From: Symbiodinium kawagutii | Lineage: Eukaryota; Sar; Dinophyceae; Suessiales; Symbiodiniaceae | Assembly: GCA_009767595.1 (NCBI GenBank) | Contig: VSDK01001966.1 | Span: 40,520 to 104,519, forward strand | Direction of reading: 5' to 3' | DNA length: 64,000 bases | Shown here: piece after piece, positions 1 to 54,400 of the stretch | How positions within the stretch are numbered: the first letter of the stretch is position 1 | Layout of the letters: every line of letters starts with the position of its first letter | Position numbers and translations under genes: made by a program | The notes under the pieces: model-generated | Database searches by the model: none | Seen by the model: the letters and a program-made list of their open reading frames with translations, nothing else | What the model was told of the DNA's origin: nothing

Positions 1-2124
1 AAAATAGATTGGATCCCAATGAATTACTTTCAAGACCATTAGCCATCAAGAACCATCATTGATCATCTTGAAGCATGATGAATCACCGTTCATCACGAAA
101 AATGAGAAATGAAATTAGCCCTCAAATCCCATGATTTTCCCAAGCTGATTGTTGAATTGTTGATCATCTTCCCTGGACTATGTAATCCTAAATGATTCTT
201 GGATCATAGCTAATCATCATTAACCATGATTTTTCATCCCTACTATTCATTCTTCATTAAAATGCTACCACCATCCTTAACCCATATTAACCATTATTTT
301 CAATCATCATTAAACATCATTAGCCCATGAACCCTCATTAACCATCATCGACCATCAATTTAACTATACCAATTAGCCCTTATTAACCACCATAACTAAC
401 CCTATAACCATCATTGACCCTCATGAATCCTTATAATAAACCATAGGGTTGTCCCTCTAACCATCATAACCCTTACTAACCCTATAGCCATGAAGAACCA
501 TCATGGACCCTCACTAAGCCTTGTAAAAACCATGATTTTCATCCACCATTGACCACTTTGATGGTTGGCTGTCCCCCTGGGACGTCCCTGTGGCCTGTGC
601 CACAGCTGCTATGATGCCACCTGCCACTCGGATGCCTTGGGCTGGCAGCTGCCCAGGGAACCATGATGAAACCATTTTCATCATGGATTATATCAAATGG
701 TTAATCTGGACCGTATTACACAATAGTTAAATCATGGATAATATAATCCACAATGAAATCATATATAAATTCAATTTATCAACATGGATTATATTAAAAC
801 AATCTTTTAAATATGATGAAACAGGTTCAACTATGATTGAACCATATTATGTATAGCATGGTTTGTTCACATTAACTGTTAGAATGGTTCAATAATAGTT
901 TAAACCCTTTAGATGGTTTATGATTGTTTGTAATAGGGAAACATGATGATTGTAATGGTCTATAAGACTGAATGTGTTCCATCAGTATTTACATACAGGA
1001 TGTTCACAACCCTTGGATAAATAAATATGTATATTTATGAATATAAAAACCATTCGGGGGGGTTCTCAAGCCAAAGGTAATTTTAGTGGCGTCTATTGTA
1101 CTATAATAGGGGATCATCAACAACCTTTTGGTCAAACAACTACGAGTCATGGACGTTTCTTAAGCCAGTTTGGGCCCCCCAAAAGGATGGTTTATTTTCA
1201 AAATGATCCATGAAATAAGGATGATTTGGGGGTACCCTATCTTGAGGAACAACCTATAACCATTGATCGTGATTTTGCCTGAATCATGATGGTTGGATAC
1301 GTTGATGATGGGTAATGGCTGGTAAATTATTGGTTAATCTTGGTTGGTTCGTGATCGGTTTCTTGCTATGATTTTCGTCACAGTGGGAAAACCCGTTCCC
1401 TGTTTTGACACACCACTGCTGGTAAAACTGATGCTCACAGGACATCATGGTGAAAGCAGCAGTTCAGTCAAGGTGGGTACCACTCAAACCATGGTGAACC
1501 TGGCTGTTTATCAACAGCTAGGCCATGAAAACTATCAATCAACCATTCTCAACCATGATTTCAGAAAAATCAACCAGGGTTTTCGCAAGAAAATGACTTT
1601 CATCTATGATTATTCTCAATTAACCATTTTTCCATCGCCTTCCCGGAGGTTCAGCTAAAGCTGAGGGCGAGCTCTCAGTCAACCATGCTCAACCATAATT
1701 ATTCGGTCCCTGATGATCTGCGTGGTGGCACCCCTAAGAAAAACATGCTTGTCCACCAACCATGTGTTAACAATTACATTTGAGAAAATTGGAAATGTTT
1801 GAAACCACCAACCGACATTTGTTTAACAATTCTGGTTGGTCATTATCTTCTATTATTGCCAATTGGTAATGGTCACAACCCCTATAGTTGCTCATCATCC
1901 CCTATTCTCATCAATGATAAACCATCATCAACCCTAATTGTTTCACCTACCAACCGACATATAATAGTCAGAACTCCCATAGAAACCTCCCATAGAAACC
2001 CAAAAAATAGTCATAACTCCCATAGAAACCTCCCATAGAAACCCGATGAACCCTCAAAAAGTAGTCATAATTCCCAGAAAAAACCTATAAAAACCCACCG
2101 CCCCCGAACTCCCGAACTCCCCAC
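1..2124. other. AT-rich repeat-laden non-coding DNA, left edge
   Basis: No supportable exon. The first 560 bases are a degenerate field of AACCATCATT-like words. A GC-rich patch at about 560-660 has no clear frame. Between about 1060 and 1250 lie fragments resembling the M2 inverted-repeat element (TTCTCAAG near 1072 and a GGGGGTACCC end near 1230). It is probably intron or 3' flank of the long minus-strand gene whose last recognised exon begins to the right. Confidence 0.5.
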
Positions 2125-43844
<41,720 letters not shown>

Positions 43845-45200
43845 CTGGTGTCGGACACGGTGGCTCGAAGCAACAATTTCTGCCATTCTAAAGAATCGCT
43901 TGGATCATCATCCAAACAACTGGTTGTGACAGGTTGGGACTACAGAATCACTTTCAATACTCTGTCTTCATCATTTTACATCTACATTCTCTCAAAGAAA
44001 CCGGAAGAAACAGCTTCTTTAGAGATTCTCGATGTGAAAAAGCAGATGGTGACAGGTCAGGAGCCTGGTCGTAGTTCCATAAGGTGATAGATCTCGGTCA
44101 CAGTTGCCTGGGCGAACTGAAAATGCTTGAAGCCAGCAATATCAACAGCGGACAGGGCGCATGTACCGATGAAACCATTTGATTTGACTATGGCCAGTGG
44201 CCAGCTATTTTTTCACTGCGCCCTCCTGCTGGACATCATGCGGTGCTACTAAACCAGCTGGCCAGCTATTACAAACTACAATTACTTGTGAAACTTTTGA
44301 GTAATGATAATAAATCAATGTCAACAAGCCACTTAGGCTACCTCATGGTGCGGGCGATGCTGACATTTTTTCAGCACACCAGGATTGAGCTGTGCAGCGC
44401 AGCAATTAAATTCAGCACGTGGAGTTGATGAATGATTTTTAACTTGCCCAGGGTCAAGAGACATGGCGCCGGAAAAAGACATGGAGCAAGCCAATGACCA
44501 GAGACAGTAGTTAGAATTCTTCAGCATGTATGTGGTGAACTGTTGTAAGTTGATCCCTGAAGATAGTAACTACCAATCAAAGGCCGGCTAGTCTTACCTT
44601 TGCTGCAAAACTAGTTGGGTAGGAATTAGTTCGTTGTTGTGAACGATGACCAATGTCTAATCAAGATACTTGCTAATCCTGGTTCAAAACCATAAAGCTG
44701 GTGAACAGCAAAGCATTTGTCCTGGATATCCTGGTCAACGACCATCATCTTATTGTCAATAGCAAAATGTGGTTGGTGATCAGAACACCTTGAACCTAGG
44801 CGTATTGTTACCCATTGTTCAAACCATTCCCACTTACAACCATCGAACACCAAACGCTGACATAATCCCTGGAATAGGCCCTATGATTGGCCATTTGCCA
44901 CCATCAACCAAAGATCATTGCTTTTATACCAGTATTTCATGAACCATTTTTACCAACACTTATTACGATTATATCATTCATTATTTTTACCATCAACCAT
45001 AGACCTATCATTGACTACCACCCACTGATCATGATCGCTGAACCATTTTGCACCATTACTCAAAAACCAACAACCATTCTTTACATCATGATTAAGCACC
45101 AACTACTACCAACTGGTTGGTGGTTTCAACCCAAATGAAAAATATGAGTCAACCAACCAACCATTTATTAACATAAGAAAAATAAACAAGCTTTGAAACC
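43845..45200. other. Non-coding, upstream of the first VIT exon
   Basis: AT-rich and mostly unique to 44880, then TTACCATCAACCA-type words. M1 element at about 45114-45207. Confidence 0.4.
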
Positions 45201-45207
45201 ACCAACA
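45114..45207. mobile_element. M1-type miniature inverted-repeat element, best copy
   Basis: Left end CTGGTTGGTGGTTTCAACCC, right end GCTTTGAAACCACCAACAGC. The 13-bp core TTGGTGGTTTCAA is perfectly inverted at the other end. AT-rich centre, no coding capacity. Confidence 0.75.
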
Positions 45208-45214
45208 GCTTCCA

Positions 45215-45365
45215 AGCAGTGACCATCCCCCGAGAAAAACACTGAAGCTCCCATGCGACCCAGATACCGCTGATGCTCCCCGTACTTGGCGAAAGCAGCG
45301 TCACCAGCGTGAGGAAGCACAGCGACGTGCACAAGCAGGGGCATGTCATGGCTGGTCATGGCTGG
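45215..45365 (-). CDS. Coding-like exon, possible first exon of VIT-VWA gene
   Basis: Two frames are open. One starts at an ATG and reads MPLLVHVAVLPHAGDAAFA then KYGEHQRYLGRMGASVFF. The other has higher G/C third positions and is hydrophobic (TSLCFLTLVTLLSPSTGS). In the first frame a GC donor after GGG GA would join in phase to the VIT exon. Frame and role remain open. Confidence 0.4.
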
Positions 45366-46025
45366 ACATGGCAGGTCATGGGTAATTAGCAAGTTCGACC
45401 ATGGTACGTGCAAATGAGCAAAGCTGCTTAACCATAGTAAATCATCTTAGGGATCACTTACCATCATTGATTATCAGGATTTGCTTCACAGCAAACAAGA
45501 TACTGATGAAGTTGGGGCAATGATGGGTGAGGTGTTTGTCGATGACCTAATGAGACGTGGATGATGCTGGCGTGATGGAACACTGTGAGCTGCGGGCCTA
45601 AGGAAATTGGACTCAAACCATCATACGCCGTGGTTGGCAACCAAACAATTATTGCGAATTGCCGAACTTAAGCAGTGGTATATAATTTAGACCCCCATCT
45701 TCATTAAGAAACTATATCTACTGGCAAATCATCAGCTATCTATGGTTAAAATTGGGGTGATTCGTGAATACGAATCTCCATGAACCTACTATCAGTCATT
45801 CTGAGCCATGATCAACCATTGTTGAATTCTTTCTAGTAAGGCCGGGGGGGGTTCCTCTCTCCAAAAGCACATACCTGGCTACAGGGCTTTTCAGCCCTTC
45901 GAGCCAACTTAAGGCTTGGGGGATGGCAAAATTCATCGAAATGCAACATCTCAAATCAAAGGTCTCATGTTCTGTTGCATCCCTCAGACGTGCCTTCAGT
46001 CGGAAGCAAATTTTTTTGAAAATCT

Positions 46026-46235
46026 ATTGGTTCTCATAAACTTTCAGAGCTGGGTCTTGTGGCATCTTGTGGCACTGCTTCATGTTGTCGGAGGACACGA
46101 AGCCCAGCGGGTAGTACCAACTGCCAGCATAGCTGGCCAGGAAGCCACGGCCATTCCAACCATGGGTCAACCACACCACCCATGGGACCAACCTGCGACT
46201 GACGCAAGCCTGGCCTCGCGACAGGGCCTCCAATG
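46026..46235 (-). CDS. Coding-like exon of unknown gene
   Basis: Strong third-position bias in the frame containing GRGFLASYAGSWYYPLGFV and SSDNMKQCHKMPQDPALK. The frame runs to TAG at 46024-46026, so this is either a final exon or has a donor just before (GT at AAA|GT). The acceptor is probably AG|G near 46220. No family recognised. Confidence 0.45.
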
Positions 46236-46478
46236 CAGCGAGATTGGGTGGTTGTATGGCCAACAATGGGCTAACTTCGGTTGGATGTCCATCAAAAGCT
46301 GGAAATTGGCACGGGGAGAATAACATCAGGGCCTGCCATGCTTATTCATGGTTATCTTTCATGATGATGACCAATCATCACCGGTATGAATCGTCACAAT
46401 TATTGTGCATCTTTTTCACGTAAACATTCACATCTGTAAGCGAGTTGCCTGAGACAAAACTAACGATAGACAGAACGA

Positions 46479-46748
46479 TCACCATTCACTAAGTTTCTCA
46501 ACAAATTGTCTTGCAAATTCTGGAGCGGGTGGGCCAACCCAGGTCAACCAACCAGTTGGTGGCACCAGGAAGCCACCATAAATGCTGCTAAAGAGTGGCC
46601 ACTGAAACCTGTAATAACCCGGATTTTCTATATCGGTTTCCAAGAGATACCTACTGTCCTGGAAATTTTCCTGTCCCGAAGTGGTTTCAAAGTCGGCACC
46701 CAGCGACAACAAGAATGTAAACAACAGCAACCGTATGACCCAAAACAC
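46479..46748 (-). CDS. Hypothetical ORF with signal-peptide-like start
   Basis: ATG at 46748. The first residues MFWVIRLLLFTFLLSLGA form a hydrophobic signal or anchor, followed by DFETTSGQENFQDSRYLLE. Aromatic-rich middle (YYRFQWPLFSSIYGGF). The distal third overlaps an M1-like CCACCAACTGGTTGG and may be intron. It could be the first exon of a secreted protein with the coding-like exon to its left. Confidence 0.35.
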   Translation of the reverse strand: MFWVIRLLLFTFLLSLGADFETTSGQENFQDSRYLLETDIENPGYYRFQWPLFSSIYGGFLVPPTGWLTWVGPPAPEFARQFVEKLSEW

Positions 46749-47289
46749 GAAGCCACCAAGATTGGAACATCACCGTACCTTACATCGAATCGTCTACAGA
46801 TTGGCCGTTTTGCCCCCTGTGATATGATGTCCGTGATGGAGTTGCACCTTTTGTTTTACAGGGACATCACCTATCTCCATTGACCATCATTTGACAATCA
46901 CTTACCAAGAACCGTATAAACCGCATAGGTACCATCATCATGAGCCATCGCGAACTATCAATAATTATGATACACGGAACCACGGTTTTTCAAAGTAAAA
47001 TAATGGTCAATAACAATTGAAAATTGTTAATAGTGTACTAATCCACGAAATCCGCCGACATTGGGCGTGCTAAGTGAGACAGACCGGAAAGTTGTCCAGA
47101 CATGAACGGCATCTTTTCAAGATGTGTCCAGTGAGCAGGGTTGGGGTATACACACAACAAGACACGAGCACGCACACGAACCCGCACTCCCCCCGGCCAG
47201 GAGTGCGGAGACGTGAGACACACAAGGCAAAAACGACAACAAAAAACCCAACCCTGCAGCCGGAGGAAGACAAATTGGAAACCCATGCA

Positions 47290-48501
47290 TTAAAGTGCAT
47301 GACGAAGGTGAAACCGTGACTCAAGTGAAACACTTGGGGCAGCGGCACCAGGACGGCGGCAGCAGCAACTCAGCAGGCAGCGCGAAGACACATGCAGGCG
47401 GCGAGCTTTCATCTTTCTGATTGTTCCTGCGACTGAAGCTTCGCAAGATACACCGCGACTGCCCTTAAGCATCCCGATGATCGAATCCTTGCCACGGACA
47501 CCCTGCAAGTAAGCGAAAATTCTCTTCTTGGTAGTTGCTACAAGGACGAGACCATCTTCGATTATCAGATCGTAAGGAGCCCGAACCACAGAAGCACTGC
47601 TCCTCTGAGTCTGAAGAGGACCGATTACAAGAAACTTTTCGACTGCGCCAGGCAAACGAGCAGTAGGCATGTCATGCTGATCGTAAAAGTAGACCATCGC
47701 ATGACCAGGAAATCCTCCACCTCACGTTTTCCATCAATCTCACGATTCATTTGATAGATGTAAGTGGAAGGAGGCTCTCGTCCATCGAAAAGAGGCTTTT
47801 TGCGCAGCATCGAAGAAACTACGTCATTGCTGGTCCCTTCTTTACAAAGAGAATGGCCCAAACCAGTCAAGTCGCCGCCAGAGTATGCAATGACATTGGC
47901 CTGCCGCCTTCTGATTCCATCAAGGAATGAGCCGTCTGTTCCACTCCATTGCATGTTGGAATCTGCGCCCATAATTCCTGCAGCAGACGATCATCCAAGT
48001 TCCAGCACCTTGCCGCGAACTCAAGAATTCTGCTCCAATCGTAGAACTTATTGTAAATCCGAAAGTCCTTGAACACTTCGGATCTCAAAAGACCAAATCC
48101 TCTTTCTTTTCGACAGAGGTGATCAGACAAAATGAACTCAATATGAGTTCCGTCGGAAAACCGACATAAACAAGTTCTCCAGTCTCTCCGGTGGCGACGT
48201 ATCTTGTCCACCATCCTTCTTTGTCCTCGCAATTGCTGACAAGATCAGCAAACGCATCCTCACAGAGCACTCTGGCTCGATGGGGCACGGAAGCTCTGCA
48301 TCGAAGATAAGCAACGCGTGTTCTTCTTCCGTAAGAGCACCTTTCGTGCCTGGCAATGATACCAGGAATGAAAGATGTGTCCTCACTTTCGTCAACATGG
48401 CCAGCTTCCTCGTTCAATACAGGAGTACTGGCCGGAGAGGTCCCTTGCAAAAGGGGTGCCTCCCGAGTTGGGACAGTTCGACGTAAAATTGAACGTACCA
48501 T
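47290..48501 (-). pseudogene. Processed pseudogene behind a spliced-leader relic
   Basis: From ATG 48501 the protein starts MVRSILRRTVPTREAPLLQ. The coding sense then continues through at least three further frames without intron-sized gaps: about 48170-47950 (CRFSDGTHIEFILSDHLC; FYDWSRILEFAARCWNLDD), 47950-47700 (RRRQANVIAYSGGDLTGLG; EPPSTYIYQMNREIDGK) and 47700-47400 (YDLIIEDGLVLVATTKKRI). The frame changes therefore look like indels. Continuous coding without introns, directly behind a spliced-leader remnant, is the signature of a reverse-transcribed, reinserted mRNA. I do not recognise the protein family. Confidence 0.7.
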
Positions 48502-48525
48502 CGGTAAGTCGGTGCTTGTCGCCAA

Positions 48526-48539
48526 CTTGAGCCAAAATG
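48526..48539 (-). other. Dinoflagellate spliced-leader relic (14 nt)
   Basis: On the minus strand the sequence reads CATTTTGGCTCAAG, identical to the last 14 bases of the conserved dinoflagellate spliced leader. The next coding ATG (48501) follows after 24 bases. It marks a once trans-spliced mRNA copied back into the genome. Confidence 0.85.
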
Positions 48540-48540
48540 T

Positions 48541-49979
48541 CTAATTTTGATATTCATATATTCATCTTTACTGTCGCTGGTTGTCCCCGGCAAACCAAAA
48601 AATCAATTAAGTAACAAACAAATTATCACATTGTTATTCCCTATCATTTCTAACGGTACTCTTCCCCGTCATGATGTTGCCTACTATCCGCTACGATTGA
48701 CGAATATACTAGTTCAAAAAAGCATAATCAACCATTAGATAACCAATCATCAACAATGCAATAGCATGCAATAACCATTGAATAACCAATCATATCCAGA
48801 TAATATCCCATAATCAACTATGAAATAACCAAGAATCAACTTGAATCAACTAAATATATTAGATCGAAAAATCAAGAATCAACTTGAATCAACTAGATAA
48901 CTCCCCTATCATTAACCATTGTTTTCCCACCGGTGAATATCCCCTATGATTGGTTGATTAATATTGACCCATAGCCATCTATAGCTGGTATATTCCCAAT
49001 TGTTTCTAGTTGCTGTCCCCTATTATTGACCATTAACCAGCTAGTTAAACCCTATAAGGTCCCTATAAAACCAACCGTTATAACTAATTGTTTCTTGTTT
49101 CTAGTACCCAGGTCCACCACCTGATCCCTCCGACATCCTTGTGCTCTCATTTTGGAACGCAGCAGGGGGCGTGCCACGACGACCTTCGCCCCTCTTTCAC
49201 CAGGTGCCACCGGGGCAGCGACACTGGCAGCTCGGCAGTGTTGAAGGTGGCATGGCCCCGTTGCAGGGAGCTTGCCCGACTGAAGAAGGATACAGTTTCG
49301 GCAACTTTCCGGGATTCTTTATTGCACGTTCTCTTCCCATAGTGGTTTTGTTTTAAGAATGAATATCAATCTAAATAGATAAAAGGATATACTTTAAACA
49401 TTAATAGATGAATATATATATATATATTATCTATCTATACAGATATTGCCTTCTGGGCCCCCAATCAGTAGCAGGGGTACATGAAATCAAAGTTTATTGC
49501 GGGACTCATAGCAAGTGCCATGATTGGAGGGGGACCATTTTTGTTGATGCCAGCCACTCCCCAGTAAAGTTCAAGGTGTTGATCACTGCCGTGTCACTAC
49601 TGAACATGAAGGGATACGTCAAGGCCCCCCCTCTACGCCTCATGAACATACCACTCAGAAACAGAATTCCGCAGGATTTTCGCATCAAAAGCCCAAGTTC
49701 AATTTAAGATCCACACTATGGTTGTTGGTTGAATCACCCCTGGGAAAAATTAGGAGTCAAACAACCAACCAACCAACCAACCAACCAACCAACCAACCAA
49801 CCAACCAACCAACCAACCAACCAACCAACCAACCAACCACCCATTTCCTAAGACATCCTAGGGACAATAAAAAGATTTCAAAAGATATATCCTAAGCAGT
49901 TCTCACTGCCACGGATTTCCTGCGACCTTCAGCACTGTGTCAAAACGTCCGCGGCTCACGGCAGATCTCCGCGAAGCTC
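48541..49979. other. Region between pseudogene and V-ATPase stop codon
   Basis: 48550-49080 is AT-rich. 49130-49290 is a minus-strand coding-like island (TAELPVSLPRWHLVKEGRR, high G/C third positions) that cannot be assigned. 49410-49440 is a TA tract. 49762-49839 is a CCAA tract within an M1-like element. Polyadenylation signals are not recognisable. Confidence 0.5.
49762..49839. repeat. (CCAA)n tract
   Basis: About 19 nearly pure tetranucleotide units, apparently an expansion of the AACCAACC word of an M1-like element whose left end is at about 49720. Confidence 0.95.
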
Positions 49980-51113
49980 TCAATCTTCGTTGGGCGTCAG
50001 GAGCTTCTTCACGGAGAAGGGAGCGAACTTCAAGCCCTCGGCCTGGGGTTAAGGTGAGCTTGGTCACTGGGAAGCTGATCCCTTGGGAGTGGCAGGTTGG
50101 GGAGGTTACTGTGTTTCAATGGCAAGGAATGCTGGGAAGAATCTGGGGAACATGCAATCCCTCTTTGAAGAAGGGCTTCTGCCAGTCGGAAGGGTGACGC
50201 CTGGGCACAAAAGTGTAGTTCAGAATGGGTTTCCGTAATTTCCAATCCAAAGTAGGTCAAACCGCCGTTTCATTTCAAGTATTTCATAGTTTGGCTGGGG
50301 CTGGATTTCCTTGTCACCGGACGATGTATTCAAGATGAATTTGTTTGCAAAATGGTGGAATCAATGTCGTTCATGACAATTTTGAGTGAAGGTATTGACT
50401 TTTAAGTGGAAAATGTGCTGGCAATCATCATTACTGCCTATTATTAATGAAAGCTTCCGCGGTCACTCAACTCAAAGCTCGGTGCCATGTGCAACATCGC
50501 TAGGGAGAGGTGCCATCATCTGCGATGCCGTTCAGATTTGTTCCAATATTGGTAGGTCCAGCTCTTAACATCAACATCTGAACAAAACCATGGATATTGG
50601 ATGGTTAAACCATGCTACCGAACTGGATATTGGATGTTCCAGTTACTACTATAGTTACCATGTGCAAACCGCAGGTGACCTTACCGCTGATATATCCCAA
50701 ATATGCGCGGTGCCAGAGGGCCCATGGGGTGCCACCACCCTCTGTGGGCTCTCGCCTTGTAGAACTTGCTTTGGAACTCCACCCAATGCAAGCGCAGGGT
50801 GTGCAAGAAGCACCTGGAGGCCAAAGGCGGTCTGTTTTGTGTTGTCACTGGCTTGAACTGGCTGGTGGTTGAACCACCCAGATGAAAAATGTGAGGCAAC
50901 CAGCCATCTGGTAATGATTGCTAATGAGAATGAACAAATGTTGGAAAGCACCAACCAGTAAATTTCAAAAATGAGAGCAGCTAGAACCCAATGGCTGCCA
51001 GGAACAACAGCACGAACGTCAAGAATAAAAGCAGCAACAACAGCACAGGCACTATCACTACCACCAACTGCATCAGCAACAACAACAGCAACAGCAACTG
51101 CAACAGCAACAGC

Positions 51114-51157
<44 letters not shown>

Positions 51158-51458
51158 GAACAACCAGGTCACCACGCGGTTGGGCTGCTCGTCCAAGGGG
51201 CTCAAGGACGTCCATCCCCAACAAGACGGCCAAGGTGATACCAAACCAAGCGCCAAACATCAAGTAGATCACGATGCCTTAGCACAGCTGGCGCTGCAAC
51301 TATAGTGGTCTGAAGGGCATCATTGTCATCATCATTGTCATCATCATTGTCATTGTCATTGTCCTTGTCCTTGTCCTTGTCATTGTCATTGTCATTGTCA
51401 TCCTCATCCTCCTCACCATCATCATCATCCTCCTCACCATCATCATCATCCTCCTCAC

Positions 51459-51490
<32 letters not shown>

Positions 51491-54400
51491 CCATCATCAT
51501 CACCATCATCATCATCATGATGAAGTGGCGCGCCAGGGTCATCCATGTGGTGTTCATCACGGCTGAAACTGGGAAAACTGTTGAAAATTAACAACAGTTG
51601 CGGGTCGTTGATTACCATTCATAGTTTGCGATGCTTCGTACTGGTCAGTCATGGTTGACATCATGGTTAATGGTTGAGAATGGCCAGGGCGTCCCACGGA
51701 TTTAGACCGAACCTATTGTCAGTATGCCGAGGGGCCGAAAATGGGGCGGCCAATGAAAAATGACAAGCAACTGGTTCATAACACGGGATACTGGGTATTG
51801 ACAGTACCTTGATACCAATGGTTGCTTACAATTACCATCAGCCACTATATCTATTTTTCATAATCATTACCTTTGGTTAATTACCGGTACTGGTATTTAC
51901 TACTAAGGTTATGCACCAGTTGTCTCAGACCAATGGTTCATAACCATCATTTACAATTCAGAAAGCCCGTTGTCTCATACCCATGGTTGATCACCGCGTT
52001 CCAATCCTCCAGGACAAAGCAATGCCCAATCGTAAGGGCAGCCAGCCCTTGCAACACGGCACATGCCCCTGTGATCGGAAGGAACCGCCACCGAGGAACC
52101 ACCATGAGGTTCGCTGTTGCTGCGGAGAACTGGTAGATATTCCCAGCTTCCCAGCCCTTATTCCCCTTTATTCCCCTAGGAGTCATCACCAGGGACTCAT
52201 CAAATACCTGGGAATAGCAACCAGGGGTTGAACTCGAGGCCAACATCCTCTGGGTCTCCGCGCCGTTCAGCGGAAAGGACATCTCCAAGCCTCAGCTGAG
52301 GACGGTGGCAACAGCATCAGATGTGTAACATTTGAGTTCGACTGAGTTAAATCAGAGCGAGTTAATTCTGAGTTGACTCTCTGATTCCACATTCCTTGGA
52401 CAACAAACAAGGTTCCTTTTTAAAAGCCTTCAAAACAGCCTTTACTTTACTTAAACTGAGTTATTGAGTTCAAGCTCCGAACTGAGGCTGAGCGGCCCAT
52501 GGTGATGGTCTTCTGGAAGAATACCAAGGACAACTGCTGATGCGCCAGAGACAATGCCCAAATACCTCCGGGCTCAACTAGTTGGCGGGTGCATTTCCAA
52601 CTGCACGGGTTGAAGTCTGAATGGCACCACTTTTGGGCCGACTTTTTGGGCTTGGTGGCTACAAGCCATCCCAGAAATATGCTTGGCAATTCTCTTACTC
52701 TCCCAAATATGCATTCGGGAATGCAACTGATGTTTTAAACCACCATCTGGTTTAAGACCATGCTAGACCATCTGCAATTTCGACAGCTACTCATGCGTGG
52801 CTGGAAAACTGCCCAAAACAAGTCCTGTGACAGAAGCATCTCCACCAGCCACAACAAGTAGCAGGAGAACCCACAGAACCAGTAGCAGGGTCAAACACAT
52901 ATGTAGATACGCGACATGAGAAGACTCAATGGACTGGCTGCAATGAAAAAACAACCTAAGAGTAGCAGGGCGATGGCCACCGCGGCACCGCGATTGCTGG
53001 GCCCCGCCATGTGGGAACAGCCAAGCTGCGCAAATAAGATGCGGTGTGGGACACCGTGCCAAGCCTGGATCGTGAGGGGCACATGATGGACAAGCCCACA
53101 GGAAAGGAGCAGAAATTTTGATCTGGTAATGTTGCAATGGATAATCCTCTAGATGGTTTCAGTACTTGGAACGACCATTATTGATTGCTATGTTTGATCA
53201 CTCAAATCGTGAAGCAACAGTTAAAAACAAAATGGGTTGCATAAACTAATTGCACATCTTACTGGGTCAAAATTGATGCAATCCACAACTTTGCTTCACT
53301 GGAACAAGGAAGTTGAAAGTTATATGATGGTATGAGCTATATGTATGTTTTGACAAGTGCACCCTGTCATCTTTTCTGAACGGGCTATGCTACTGCAACA
53401 TGATAGCATATGGCACGGCCGGAATGGAATGGAATGGAAAGGAAAGAAATGGAATGGAATCGAATCGAAAGGAATGGAATGGAATCGAATGGAATGGAAT
53501 GGAATGGATTCCTTGTGATTACATTCGTTCTGCCAATGGCAGCCTCTTGAACTTAACATCATTTGCGGGCATCGTCCTCTCAAGGCCTCTCAGAATTCAA
53601 AACATCTTTGCATCACCCCGACAACAATCTCAAAATCATTCAAGAATCTGATAGTATAATGGGTAGCACCTATACCCCCAGATCACAACAATGAAGCACC
53701 TATACTATAAACCAAGCATAACAACTTGGGGTCACGCAGTTGTTGGTGCTTACCTTCTGACGCCAAGGCACACAAACTCAATGGTCTCAATGATCTGATG
53801 GATGAACACCTCACCTCAACAAGGTCGGAGGGAAGCGCTCAGCTGCAGCAACGGGGGGAGCTCCGAGGATCAAAGCGACGGCGGGCAACAAAAATGTTGG
53901 GAAATCATATGAAATCATTGTTCTGGAAGGATTCTTTGAGAACATTTTGTTGATACTTGATGTTTCGACACCTTTGACGTTTCCCTGAACATCCCAGCTG
54001 TTCCTGACACTCAGGATTTGTTACTATTGCAGCATCATGCTTTGATGGGGGGTATATCACTCTTTCCCATGGGGCTGAACTTGCTAAAGAGATGATGCTA
54101 GGATACTGCATCCGATATGACATTCGCATCTACAAACACAACAAATGGTGCACACATGGTAGTTGCTCAAAATACGGAACCCCCCAAAATGGCTGGTTTA
54201 TTTCTCTCCATTGGCTGGTTTATTACTGCAAATGGTTTCTCTCTCTCTCTCTCTCGCTATCAGGTCACCCTGCCCCAGCACTGCAACCGGTTTGCACCGG
54301 ATAATTTTTGGGTACCCCTATTTTAAAAAACCACCACGTAGGTACAACAACATCATAAACTACTCCAGGCCTTTCAACACACATAGCCAGCTCCACTCAA

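Noticed and set aside
51202-51618. Asp/Glu-rich and Ser-rich frames
   Set aside because: Repeat-derived (CAT/CCTCAT arrays) within a V-ATPase intron.
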